Positions 56,122 to 64,000 are shown, counted from the stretch's first letter. The stretch is 64,000 nucleotides of DNA from CAWGET01 sp963821715 (GCA_963821715.1 CAWGET010000004.1:322752-386751); one strand, 5' to 3'. Program-made: numbers and translations. The notes: generated by a model not told the origin, from the letters alone.

Positions 56122-57513
56122 CTACTGAATATTCTTGGTCACCTCAATGCCGAGCTGCTCCATTCTGTAACGCAGTTTTGACCGTGAAAGACCAAGCACT
56201 TTGGCAGCGCGCACCTGGTTTCCTTTTGTGATATCAAGAGTTTTGAGAATGAGAGTCCGCAAAACCAAATCAATTTTAATTCCGTCAGGCGGAATTTTCA
56301 ATAAAAACTGATTGTCTCCTCCATCGGTATCTTTTCTGTCGCTCTTCAAAAAATTAAAATGCTGAACTTTTAAGGTGTCGCCTTCGAGCATAAGCACCGC
56401 ACGTTCCATCGCGTTTCGCAACTCGCGCACATTTCCTTTCCAATATTGGTTTCTCAGAAGATCTAGCGCTTCTTCGTCAATTCGGTTTACTTTGGTGCCG
56501 AACTTTCCGGCAAACTCCTGCATAAAAGAATAGGCAAGAAGCGGAATATCTTCCTTTCGTTCGCGAAGCGGCGGAATGGTAACTTTAGCAACATTAAGAC
56601 GATAAAAAAGATCTTCTCTAAAATTTCCTTTCTGAACTTCTTCTTCAAGATTTTTATTCGTAGCGGCGAGCACGCGAACATTCACCGACGTTTCCTTTTC
56701 TCCGCCCAATCTGTAAAATCTTTTTTCCTGTAAAACACGTAAAAGTTTTACCTGAAGGTCGAGCGATAATTCTCCTATTTCATCTAGAAGGATTGTTCCG
56801 CCGTCGGCAAGTTCAAATTTTCCGAGTTTAGTTTTTTGGGCAGCTCCGGTAAACGCTCCTTTTTCGTGACCGAATAATTCACTTTCCGCCAGTTCCTTCG
56901 GGATGGTTCCTGCATTGATGGAAATGAAAACTTTATCCTTCCTCGGGCTCTGTTGATGGATATATTTTGCAAAAACTTCTTTACCTGTGCCGCTTTCTCC
57001 TTCCAAAAGAATCGTTGTATCTTCGCTTTGCGCCAATCGTTCAACCGTTCTAACAGAGCGAATTATAGTTTTACTTTTACCAAAATATTCCCTGTTCAGT
57101 GTTTCTTCTGAAAGAACTGTCTGCAGTTTTTCTACCTCATTACGAAGACTTAAATGGTCTGCTACTTTTTCCAAAACATGTTTAAGCTGATCAATTTCTA
57201 CCGGTTTAAGAAGAAAATCATAAGCGCCCAATTTCATTGCTTCTACGGCTATTTTTACGTCGGCGTAACCGGTTATCATTATTACGGGAATATGGAAATA
57301 CCGCTTTTGCAATTCTTTTAGTATATCCAAACCGTTGTGAGTTGTTAAATAAATATCGAGCAGAATAATATCCGGTTGTTCGCTTTCAACTTTGTCATAA
57401 ACTTTGTCACCTTCCATGCAGACTTCAACTTCGTATCCGAACTTAATAAGAACTTTTTTCAGCGAAATACAAATCAAATTATCATCATCAACAATTAAAA
57501 TTTTGGGGGGCAT
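56122..57513 (-). CDS. Sigma-54-dependent response regulator (NtrC/FlgR type)
   Basis: 463 residues: receiver (Asp53 in LLDIYLTTHNG), AAA+ domain with GESGTGKEVFA (Walker A), the GAFTGA loop that contacts sigma-54, GGTILLDEIGEL (Walker B) and RVLQEKRFYRLGG, then a Fis-type helix-turn-helix (NQVRAAKVLGLSRSKLRYRMEQLGI). Together with the adjacent soluble kinase it resembles FlgS/FlgR or AtoS/AtoC pairs. As the window has sigma-54-like boxes before three flagellar operons, a flagellar role is a reasonable inference. Its start shares a base with the kinase stop. Confidence 0.93.
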   Translation of the reverse strand: MPPKILIVDDDNLICISLKKVLIKFGYEVEVCMEGDKVYDKVESEQPDIILLDIYLTTHNGLDILKELQKRYFHIPVIMITGYADVKIAVEAMKLGAYDFLLKPVEIDQLKHVLEKVADHLSLRNEVEKLQTVLSEETLNREYFGKSKTIIRSVRTVERLAQSEDTTILLEGESGTGKEVFAKYIHQQSPRKDKVFISINAGTIPKELAESELFGHEKGAFTGAAQKTKLGKFELADGGTILLDEIGELSLDLQVKLLRVLQEKRFYRLGGEKETSVNVRVLAATNKNLEEEVQKGNFREDLFYRLNVAKVTIPPLRERKEDIPLLAYSFMQEFAGKFGTKVNRIDEEALDLLRNQYWKGNVRELRNAMERAVLMLEGDTLKVQHFNFLKSDRKDTDGGDNQFLLKIPPDGIKIDLVLRTLILKTLDITKGNQVRAAKVLGLSRSKLRYRMEQLGIEVTKNIQ

Positions 57514-58211
57514 TAAATCTCCTTGGTAATGAATGGCAGTTCAACAAAAAACTTAGTTCCTTTTCCTTCTTCGCTATGGAAATAAAATTCTGCTTTATGC
57601 TCGTCGAGCAGCATCTTGCAAACGCTGAGCCCGATTCCGGTGCCGTTGCTTTTATTAGTATAAAAATCCTTAAATATATGCGCTTTCTCTTCTTCGTTTA
57701 TTCCTACTCCGAAATCTTCAACTTCTAGCAACACTACATTCTTATCCCTTGAAAGAGATGATTTTACATTAACTACTCCGTCTCTTTCACTTGCTTCTAT
57801 TGCGTTTGTAAGCAAATTTAGTATGACTTGTAAAATTTTATTTTTGTTTAAATTAATCTGCGGCAGATCTTTCTGCAGGAACAATTCAATCCTGATATTT
57901 CGTCTTTTAGCATTGCTGTGCATAATCTGAACAGCTTTTTCAATAATATTATTGAGAGAAAACAAACCTGTGTCTTTTTTTGGTCTTCGTGAAAAATCGA
58001 GAGTGGTTTCCACCAGGTTCTGTATTCTTTCCGCAGCCTCGAGAGAAGAACTGATCGATTCCGCTGCCTCTTTATCGAAATCATCTTGCATCATTTTAAG
58101 ATAATTTAGATTCAACTTCAAAGCAGCCAAAGGATTTCTTATTTCGTGCGAAAGACTTGCCGACAATTTGCCCAGCAAAATTAACTTATTATTCTGAATT
58201 TCGTTATTCAA
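57513..58211 (-). CDS. Soluble sensor histidine kinase (FlgS/NtrB-like)
   Basis: 232 residues with little more than the kinase core: LGKLSASLSHEIRNPLAALKLNL (His22), ILQVILNLLTNAIEAS, VEDFGVGINEEE, FKDFYTNKSNGTGIGLSVCKML. There is no membrane helix or sensor domain, so the signal must come through protein contact, as proposed for FlgS sensing the export apparatus. The start is a TTG; an upstream in-frame stop excludes a longer form. Confidence 0.9.
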   Translation of the reverse strand: MNNEIQNNKLILLGKLSASLSHEIRNPLAALKLNLNYLKMMQDDFDKEAAESISSSLEAAERIQNLVETTLDFSRRPKKDTGLFSLNNIIEKAVQIMHSNAKRRNIRIELFLQKDLPQINLNKNKILQVILNLLTNAIEASERDGVVNVKSSLSRDKNVVLLEVEDFGVGINEEEKAHIFKDFYTNKSNGTGIGLSVCKMLLDEHKAEFYFHSEEGKGTKFFVELPFITKEI

Positions 58212-58339
58212 AATAATCCGATTTCATTTAGTTTCCGAATATTATAAAGAAACAATTTTACTGATTTTGCAGATTAGTTGCAAATCTTTAAAACATTGTC
58301 GCATATCGACGCCTTTGGTACAAAAGAGAATTGTAAAAC

Positions 58340-58900
58340 AGGTTTTCCCATCTGTTCCTAATTCAACTCCTAACGGAGTTGATAATTTTTCTACGAAACA
58401 ATTTTCTACTGAAATTCAACTCCTCTGGAGTTAACTGTGTTGCGGATAAAAATAATTTGCGGATTGTCGAATTCCGATTTTGCAGATTTGTTTTCTTTGT
58501 GCGCTTCGCGCCTTCTTTGCGTTCTTTGTGGTTGCTTTTTTTTCGTTTTTAGCAAAGTAAATTTTCTCCCAATTGCATAGCTTCCCGCTTTTTACTTTTT
58601 TTCCTGAAACCGTTAAAACGGTTTACCATTATTTATAACGGGTTAAAATCACCGGGATAAATCCCGGTGTTAATTGCGCGATGTTTCGAGTTCGACTTTC
58701 TTCTTGATCAAAACCGGAACGCGGATGACGCGGAAAAATCGGATTAACGCGAATGGAAAAAATTTGCGGATTGTCGAATTCCGAATTTGCGCGATTGGTT
58801 TTCTTTGCGCGCTTAGCGCCTTCTTTGTGGTTTGCTTTGTTTTGCCTTTTTCAGCGCAGCGATTCTTCCGTTTTACTTTTTGAACGAAGCGATTTAAAAT
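58340..58900. repeat. Repeat-rich spacer with hairpins and a direct repeat
   Basis: Within the 770-base gap (58212-58981) no gene is credible. Hairpins are TCAACTCC-TAAC-GGAGTTGA at 58363-58382, AACTCC-TCT-GGAGTT at 58418-58432, a 7-base stem at 58607-58624 and a 9-base palindrome CACCGGGAT/ATCCCGGTG at 58650-58669. A direct repeat follows: 58454-58534 and 58761-58835 share their first 24 bases exactly and then about 43 with few changes, including TTTGCGCGCTT-GCGCCTTCTTTG-type words. The stretch 58715-58755 (GCGGATGACGCGG, GGATTAACGCGAATGG) looks like a further dispersed repeat. Confidence 0.7.
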
Positions 58901-58939
58901 CTAAAAAAAAACCCCTCACCTTAATTAGGAGAGGGGTTT
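58901..58939 (-). terminator. Rho-independent terminator after flgM
   Basis: AAACCCCTC and GAGGGGTTT (58909-58939) form the stem with an inner CCT/AGG extension. On the minus strand an eight-base run of T follows. It lies 43 bases after the flgM stop and closes the flagellin-fliS-fliD block. It shares the hairpin core and the preceding GACCTCACCC with the flgE terminator. Confidence 0.85.
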
Positions 58940-58981
58940 GGGGTGAGGTCAAAAAAATTTGATTAAAGAAAACTATTCAGT

Positions 58982-59260
58982 TTACTTTTCCCCGTTGATT
59001 TCTTTCAAAATTGAATCCGCAACTTTGTTAATTACTTCGTCGGAATTATAAAAGTTTTTATCTACTTTTTGTTTGATGGCTTCAAGGTCCTTTGCTTCAA
59101 CATTTTTGTTTAGTAAGACTCTTGCCTCATCCGAGATTTCCAATCTATCAGTAGATTTCTTGCTTTCCTTATTTTGAACATCCAGATTTTGCTGCTGTTG
59201 TTTTTTAACAGCTTCGTTCACCTGGTTAATCTGACTGCTTGAAACTCTCTTGATATCCAT
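58982..59260 (-). CDS. flgM: Anti-sigma-28 factor FlgM
   Basis: 92 residues from ATG 59260 (AGGTGA upstream; an upstream TTG-type extension of 8 codons is not needed). Gln-rich N-terminal half, then TDRLEISDEARVLLNKNVEAKDLEAIKQKVDKNFYNSDEVINKVADSILKEI, the FlgM sigma-binding region. It holds FliA inactive until exported through the finished hook. Placed last in the late-gene block, it should be made under FliA control and so give feedback. Confidence 0.85.
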   Translation of the reverse strand: MDIKRVSSSQINQVNEAVKKQQQQNLDVQNKESKKSTDRLEISDEARVLLNKNVEAKDLEAIKQKVDKNFYNSDEVINKVADSILKEINGEK

Positions 59261-59264
59261 ATTT

Positions 59265-59594
59265 TCACCTAATATAACTTGCAATTTTCTTTTGATTAAG
59301 GGTATTCTTTAATTTAATACCCGCAGCATCCCGTTCTACTATTTTTTCCCTTACTACACTATCGAACATTTTCCGAATTTGTTTAATTTGAATATCCATT
59401 TCCGGATTAAATTTTTTCAATTCATTATCGGTAAATTCTTTTTTTAATTCTTCCCTTATACTTTGGGTTCTATTAATTGTTTCCCGAATATAGTAAAATT
59501 TATCTTCAAAATTTTCTTCCCGTATTTCATTTAGGGAATTTTCAATGCCTTTTAAGGCTTCCTTTATTTCAGCTATTTTTTCGATGAGCTGCAT
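59265..59594 (-). CDS. FliT-like coiled-coil protein
   Basis: 109 residues, fully helical and charged (LIEKIAEIKEALKGIENSLNEIREENFEDKFYYIRETINRTQ...). It follows fliD by 2 bases and precedes flgM. Small helical proteins in this position are usually FliT-type chaperones for FliD. Sequence similarity alone is too weak to prove it; a FlgN-like role is the alternative. Confidence 0.55.
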   Translation of the reverse strand: MQLIEKIAEIKEALKGIENSLNEIREENFEDKFYYIRETINRTQSIREELKKEFTDNELKKFNPEMDIQIKQIRKMFDSVVREKIVERDAAGIKLKNTLNQKKIASYIR

Positions 59595-59596
59595 TA

Positions 59597-61349
59597 TTAA
59601 AAATATCCCTGATCAAATCCGCCGAAATAACTCTGCGCATTCATCAAGGCGGCAAGCTGCATCTGCAACCCTTCATATTTTTTGCGCAATACTTCCGCGC
59701 CTTTATCTATGCGTTCATTTGTCTGTGTAATTTTATCGGTCAGATACTGAATATTATTTCCGATTGATTCAGTCATTTTCGAGATGGAACCATCAGCGCC
59801 CAAATAAGATTCGAGCGAAGAATGCAATTTAGCAGCAACCCCGTTATCCGAATTGAATATTTTTTCTATCTGTTCGGGATCATTTTTAATCGCGTTTTCC
59901 AGATCGGAATCATCAACAGATAAACCTTTTGCAGGATCGAATGTGATTCCTATTTGCGAAAGATAACTTACTCCGCCTGCGCCTATTCCATCAACTTCTT
60001 CGGTAGTTTGATTTCGAAGAATATTCATCAGCGAAAGAGCTGTTGAATCTCCGACGAAAACTCCCCTTCCGTCTTTGCCGGAATAATATTTCTTTTTGAT
60101 AAAGGTATAAGCGTCATTAAACTTTTTTACAAAATCCTGAATGTCAGTTTTAACCGATTCTGTATCGACGTCTACGTCAACTTTCACATCAGGGTCTTCG
60201 GCATCCATTACCGATTTTAGATTCAACGTAATCCCATTTAGAAGATCGCTAATCGTGTTGGAGCTTCTTCTTACATTAATTCCATTAAATTCTATTTTGG
60301 AATCGAGTTCGTTATCGCTAGAACTTGCGGCTGAATACCGGTAACCTGCCGAATCGTCTGTTCCGCTCATTGTTCTGTTCGTAAGAATATCCGATGTTAA
60401 CCCGATTGAACTTAAAGCCGAACCGGAAAGATCGGAAAAGACAAGTCTGTTTTCATAACCCGAATTAACAGCCGTAAAAGACAATTTGGAACTTCCGGTA
60501 ATCGGCGCAAACACCGAAGCGGAAGATAATCCAGCAGCTGATTTTTCTTTTGAAACATCAATATTTAATGAGCTTAAAAGATTTCCCGTATCGCCGGATT
60601 GTTCTACTGATATGTAATCCGATTTATTATCAACCTTAAGATTTAAACCTACATTACTTCCGTCAACACTTTTTTCCGCGGTTACACCGGGAACCGATTC
60701 ATTGATCTTCGTTACAAGATCGTCCATCACTTCGTCATAGCTCATCCCGGAACTATAATCATATGCTATTGACTTCTCTTCTCCGTTGATATCAATTTTG
60801 AATTCTCCGGAGCCGGTAAAAACTCCGGCCGAATTGAACGAAGCCGAATTTACTACGGCTTTATCGCTGTTCATTGCGTTGGAAATTTTTTCCATTATAG
60901 ATTGATTTGTTTCGTCGGCGCCTAGCTCCACATTTACTATTCCGTGGAAATCTCCGCTTTGCACTTGAAAAGAATGCGTTCCTTCCATTCCGGCAACTGC
61001 ATCAGCGGATGCTTTTGTTTCGGAAAGAAGAAGGTCATTCTTTGCAAGCTGATTAACACGGAGAGAATAAGAACTTAAAGTTGCCGATGAACTTGCGGTA
61101 ACGCTAAAAAAGTCTTCCGAAGATAAAGAAGATTTTTTTGAGCCGAATATCGAACTGCTTGTGGTCGATTTGAAATCGTATAAAACCGATTTTAAAAGAA
61201 TTTAATTTTGAGCTTAGATCGCTCCATGCAGTATCTAATTTGGAATATTTCTCTTTCCGGGTTTGAAGCGGATAGATAAGCCTGTTCTGCTCCACAATTC
61301 TGTGGTTATAAATTAACTGACTGATTCCGGATGTTGATAAAATATCCAT
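59597..61349 (-). CDS. fliD: Flagellar cap protein FliD (one-base frameshift)
   Basis: FliD caps the filament and adds flagellin subunits. The first 53 codons (MDILSTSGISQLIYNHRIVEQNRLIYPLQTRKEKYSKLDTAWSDLSSKLNSFK) are followed by a shift. Removing one A from the run at 61190-61193 gives SVLYDFKSTTSSSIFG... and on to AGMEGTHSFQVQSGDF, making a 583-residue protein. The end has the expected FliD features, SYLSQIGITFDPAKGLSVDDSDLENAI and ITQTNERIDKGAEVLRKKYEGLQMQLAALMNAQSY. As written it is in two frames (59597-60988 from an internal ATG, and 61104-61349). Confidence 0.9.
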
Positions 61350-61355
61350 AATTTT

Positions 61356-61697
61356 TTACGCTGCTTTCTTAAAAACCGTTAACCATGTATCCCGTAAATC
61401 GGAAAGAATTTTATAAACAACTTCAGTATTTTTTTGCCGCATTTGTTCCTGGCAGAATTGATATAATTTCATTAATCCAACAGAAATTGGTTTCGCTTTG
61501 GGATCGTCAAAATTGAGAGCCGAAATAAGTTCGCCGATTGCATTGTTAGTTTTTACCATATCTCCTTTTTTGCAATTTGTGATCGCAAAATCGTAGACAC
61601 GTATTAATAATTTTTCTTGTGATGATTCAAAAATATCTTTTGCCAGATAAGCATTGATTTGTTTGTGAGGATTTCCGAAAGTTGAAGAGTTATACAT
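61356..61697 (-). CDS. fliS: Flagellin export chaperone FliS
   Basis: 113 residues. INAYLAKDIFESSQEKLLIRVYDFAITNCKKGDMVKTNNAIGELISALNFD and VGLMKLYQFCQEQMRQKNTEVVYKILSDLRDTWLTVFKKAA match FliS helices. It binds flagellin C-terminal helices before export. It lies between the flagellin terminator and fliD. Confidence 0.9.
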   Translation of the reverse strand: MYNSSTFGNPHKQINAYLAKDIFESSQEKLLIRVYDFAITNCKKGDMVKTNNAIGELISALNFDDPKAKPISVGLMKLYQFCQEQMRQKNTEVVYKILSDLRDTWLTVFKKAA

Positions 61698-61726
61698 AAT
61701 TTACTGTTCCTTGTCGCAATATTAAT

Positions 61727-61754
61727 AAGGCTCTTCCGGTTAAGGAAGAGCCTT
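61727..61754 (-). terminator. Hairpin after flagellin
   Basis: A perfect 11-base stem AAGGCTCTTCC / GGAAGAGCCTT with a 6-base loop, 9 bases after the flagellin stop. On the minus strand TTATTAATATT follows, a weak U-run. It probably lets some transcription pass to fliS-fliD and also protects the 3' end of the flagellin message. Confidence 0.75.
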
Positions 61755-61762
61755 AAGGTTTA

Positions 61763-62606
61763 TTAACCGAATAACTGCAATACTTGCTGAGGAGCGAAGT
61801 TCAACTGGGCTAACATTGCTGTTCCTGCCTGCTGAAGAATTGATCCTCTTGTCGCGTTCAATTGTTCCATTGCCATATCGGCGTCAAACAATCTACTGAT
61901 ACTTGCTTCAGCGTTTGCGATAGAAGTATTTAATGTTTCGTCTTTAATGTCTAATCTTTGTGTTAAGTTACCAATAGAACCAAGAGATTCCGTAACTGCT
62001 GCTTTTAATAGTTGCAAGCTGAGAATTCAAACCACTTACAACCGGGCTAGAAGCCAAACCGCCTGCATCAATAGTATTTGTAAACTTGCCTAAAGCTGAG
62101 TTAAACGCTTGAAGTAGCCTACAGCAGATGCAAAATCTAAGTTTAATGTATCGGTGCTTTCGCCAACCTGGAATGTGAATCCGCTCGCGGCTGCTGAATC
62201 CAAGCAGTTTTGTGTCATTAAATTTAGTATTGCTTAAAATCGAATCAATTTCTGCCGCCAAAGCTTCGATATCATTTTCCAAAGCTTTTCTATCGTTAGT
62301 AGGGTTTGTAGCATCCGAAAGTTTTCCTTCAATCTTCGTCAAGAGATCGTTAACGCCGAGCAATCCGCCTTCTGCAGTAGAAAGCATATTTTTTGCGGAA
62401 GCGATGTTGCTTTGCGCGCCTTTCATTACAGCTACTTTTCCTTTTAACGATGTACCGACGTTAAATCCCGATGTATCATCAGCAACGCTCATAATTCTTT
62501 TACCCGATGATAATCTCATCTGAGCTTTTGTTGTATCGTTGTTAACTTTTGCTAACTGATAGTATGCGCGTAAAGCGTCGGTGTTTGTGTTTACTCTGAA
62601 ACCCAT
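61763..62606 (-). CDS. fliC: Flagellin (three single-base indels)
   Basis: The N-terminal D0/D1 part is perfect (GFRVNTNTDALRAYYQLAKVNNDTTKAQMRLSSGKRIMSVADDTSGFNVG), as is the C-terminal part (TLNTSIANAEASISRLFDADMAMEQLNATRGSILQQAGTAMLAQLNFAPQQVLQLFG). Between them the frame changes three times: an extra base at 62200-62201 (restoring LLDSAAASGFTFQVGEST), a missing base near 62112-62120 (returning to QAFNSALGKFTN) and an extra A at 62003-62006 (restoring ATIKAAVTESLGSIGNLTQRLD). Corrected, it has 280 residues and a minimal outer domain. Ribosome binding site GGAGGT, sigma-28 promoter upstream. Confidence 0.93.
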
Positions 62607-62641
62607 TGTGTTACCTCCATGTGTGTTTTGTTTATTTTTGT

Positions 62642-62655
62642 GAGCATCCTTGCTC
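62642..62655 (-). promoter_or_regulatory. Candidate CsrA-binding hairpin in flagellin leader
   Basis: The leader RNA reads GAGCA-AGGA-UGCUC: five base pairs presenting AGGA in a four-base loop, the preferred CsrA target. A second GGA lies in the ribosome binding site GGAGGU (62613-62618), about 31 bases away. Two such sites, one in a hairpin and one at the ribosome binding site, are how CsrA represses flagellin in Bacillus. Confidence 0.6.
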
Positions 62656-62678
62656 GGTTAATTTGTTTTCTAACTACA

Positions 62679-62705
62679 TTATCGGAAGAAGATTCCGCGA
62701 GTTTA
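62679..62705 (-). promoter_or_regulatory. Sigma-28 promoter of flagellin
   Basis: Minus strand TAAA (62705-62702), 15-base spacer, TCCGATAA (62686-62679): one mismatch to the FliA consensus TAAA-N15-GCCGATAA. It places the transcript start near 62672, leaving a leader of about 66 bases. Confidence 0.88.
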
Positions 62706-63121
62706 ATTTTCGCTTGACTTTTTCCATTTTTTTTGATTATCCATTAAAAACTATGATATATATTCGACAGGGGGACTAAAAAGTTGAGTATTATTTTTAA
62801 TTTTTTATTGAAAAAGTCACAGAAAATATAGCGGATATACAAATTAGGTTTTTATTTTTAGAAACGTTTCTCGCCGCACTCAACGCGCTTGGCTCTATGA
62901 TCACTCCCTTTATTTAATCGAAATCATACTGACCAGCTTTTTCTGCATTCCTCAGATTACCACAGAAATAACATCAGCGAAGAATCAGTTGTGATTTATT
63001 AATCGATTCCTTATCGCCTTTTACTTCATCTCATATTAATAATTCTTCAGACTATTCTATTTCAGTACCGAATTTCTTCTTCTCCTCATTTATTTATTTA
63101 TTTATTAACCGGGAGGTAAAA
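62706..63121. other. Divergent spacer with a palindrome and a tetranucleotide run
   Basis: No gene is seen. A perfect 12-base palindrome AGAAACGTTTCT stands at 62860-62871, a possible operator. Four ATTT units (63088-63103) lie just before the ribosome binding site GGGAGG (63111-63116) of the plus-strand gene. The rest is AT-rich. Confidence 0.5.
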
Positions 63122-63560
63122 ATGAACCGTTCAGTAACAGTACTTTTGATATTTATTCTTTTTATTTCGTTGAATATTTTAGCTCAAGAATCAGATACAA
63201 CCGGAATGAATGACCAGCCGGGATTTTTGGTTCTCAGTCAGAACATAGTCCCTATGGCTGAAATGCAAGATGTTTTAAATCAGGGAGATTCATTAGCTGC
63301 GCCTATACTGGATGAATTAGTTAACGAAGGCTTATTATACCGGATGGGGCGTATTAACTCATGCCTGGGGAGACGAATACAATTATAATATTTACTACAT
63401 AACAAAGGATCATGCGGCTTTTGTTAAGGCTTTCGATGAATTCGTTAAGCGAATGGGAGAGAGACATCCCGATTCCTGGCGGAAAGTAGTACAACATTTG
63501 AAAACTCATAAAGATAATATGTATTCAATCCATAAGATGTCGTACAGGGGAAATAATTAA
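63122..63560 (+). CDS. Small secreted protein of unknown function (one-base frameshift)
   Basis: A signal peptide (1-22, ending LNILAQ) and a 120-residue mature part. The frame breaks after LLYRMG. Removing one base at about 63347-63353 gives LTHAWGDEYNYNIYYITKDHAAFVKAFDEFVKRMGERHPDSWRKVVQHLKTHKDNMYSIHKMSYRGNN, 145 residues in all. The pattern of a short-hydrophobic/aromatic fold is reminiscent of small dimeric ferredoxin-like domains, but I do not recognise the family. A good GGGAGG ribosome binding site supports expression. Confidence 0.6.
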
Positions 63561-63568
63561 AAAGAAAA

Positions 63569-63588
63569 AGCCTGCTTTTCAGCAGGCT
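63569..63588 (-). terminator. Rho-independent terminator after cheW
   Basis: A perfect 8-base stem AGCCTGCT/AGCAGGCT with a 4-base loop. On the minus strand TTTTTCTTTTTAATT follows, 7 bases after the cheW stop. It may also stop the plus-strand gene ending at 63560, though less well. Confidence 0.88.
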
Positions 63589-63595
63589 AAATCTT

Positions 63596-64000
63596 TCAGC
63601 TGGTAATTATTTTTTCAATGTCGATGTGGATCAATAGTCGGTCATCCAACTTACCGACGCCTATTATGTATTCCGAATCAACGCTCGAAACCAGCTCGGG
63701 CGTCGCTTCCATAATGTTTTCATGTATTCTCAACACTTCGTTTACTTCATCGACAATGAAACCAGTTGTTTTTTTGTTAGTTTCTATTACAATTATTCTT
63801 GTCTTGCTGTTCAGCTCATTATCAGAAAGGTTTAGCCGTTTACGCAAACTGATAACCGGAATTACTTCTCCGCGTAAATTTATTACTCCTTCAACAAAAT
63901 AGGGAGCGTTTGGAATTTTGGTAATTGAAACCGGTTTTATAATTTCTTTTACTTTAAGGATATCGAGCCCAAATTCTTCATTCCCCAATTTAAATGTGAC
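63596..64000 (-). CDS. cheW: Chemotaxis adaptor CheW, 5' end outside the window
   Basis: At least 134 residues; the frame runs off the right edge with VTFKLGNEEFGLDILKVKEIIKPVSITKIPNAPYFVEGVINLRGEVIPVISLRKRL, the CheW core with its NLRG motif. The first few residues are missing. A later TTG (63988) is not the start, since the preceding codons VTFK belong to the conserved first strand. CheW couples CheA to receptors. No receptor gene is in the window. Confidence 0.93.
   Translation of the reverse strand, partial: VTFKLGNEEFGLDILKVKEIIKPVSITKIPNAPYFVEGVINLRGEVIPVISLRKRLNLSDNELNSKTRIIVIETNKKTTGFIVDEVNEVLRIHENIMEATPELVSSVDSEYIIGVGKLDDRLLIHIDIEKIITS

Noticed and set aside
58674..58962. Two short plus-strand frames in the spacer
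   Set aside because: They consist of dispersed repeats and run through the flgM terminator hairpin.
1..64000. CRISPR array, tRNA, rRNA, integrase or insertion sequence
   Set aside because: None seen: no regularly spaced repeats, no cloverleaf with CCA end noticed, no transposase or integrase motifs in any credible frame.

Overview
The window is one long flagellar and chemotaxis island from a moderately AT-rich Gram-negative bacterium. P-ring and L-ring genes (flgI, flgH) show an outer membrane. The gene set (FlhF/FlhG, FliW/CsrA, sigma-28 with FlgM, a sigma-54-type activator, CheZ, two MotAB pairs) together with the style of the accessory lipoproteins and intergenic repeats suggests the Ignavibacteria / deep Bacteroidota area. 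That placement is an inference from protein style, not from a marker gene. Nearly everything lies on the minus strand, so transcription runs from high to low coordinates.

Layout in the direction of transcription. (1) Right edge: a partial cheW with a strong terminator, and a small plus-strand secreted protein (63122-63560). (2) 62606-58982: flagellin, fliS, fliD, a FliT-like gene and flgM. This block has a sigma-28 promoter and a leader hairpin that displays GGA in its loop, as a CsrA site would. (3) 58981-58212: repeat-rich spacer. (4) 58211-55549: a soluble histidine kinase, its sigma-54 activator and an isochorismatase-type hydrolase. A plus-strand REC-PAS-kinase (53924-55537) converges on this group. 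(5) 53533-46508: chemotaxis operon with a HEAT-repeat protein, cheR, a REC protein, cheY, cheZ, cheA, cheB and a small Cys-containing protein. (6) 46385-34506: basal body and hook operon flgB-flgC-x-fliE-fliF-fliG-fliH-fliI-fliJ-motE-like-fliK-flgD-TIGR02530-flgE, closed by a terminator. (7) 34310-32382: an insert of two broken lipoprotein/secreted genes. (8) 32197-4153: a very long operon with fliL-M-N-O-P-Q-R, flhB-A-F-G, fliA, two HDOD proteins, a degenerate kinase, three uncharacterised genes, flgF-G-A-H-I-J-N-K-L, motA-motB, fliW-csrA, a REC-Hpt protein, a second motA-motB and two more receiver proteins. (9) Left edge: a hairpin cluster, an orphan gene, a secreted subtilase and the first codons of a probable OPT-family transporter.

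The parts fit a three-level hierarchy. The chemotaxis, flgB and fliL operons each carry the same box, GGCAT-N5-TTGA, 32-67 bases before the first gene. It resembles a sigma-54 -24/-12 element, and a kinase/activator pair able to serve it sits in the window. Late genes depend on FliA (sigma-28), held by FlgM. Flagellin translation is probably set by the CsrA-FliW pair.

One feature needs caution. At least twelve single-base indels break otherwise canonical genes: REC-Hpt, flhA, flhB, flgE, fliK, fliD, flagellin (three), a lipoprotein (three) and a secreted protein. Each rejoins cleanly when one base is removed or added. Assembly error is the simplest explanation; decay of the motility locus is the alternative. 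Spans given for these genes are the rejoined ones.
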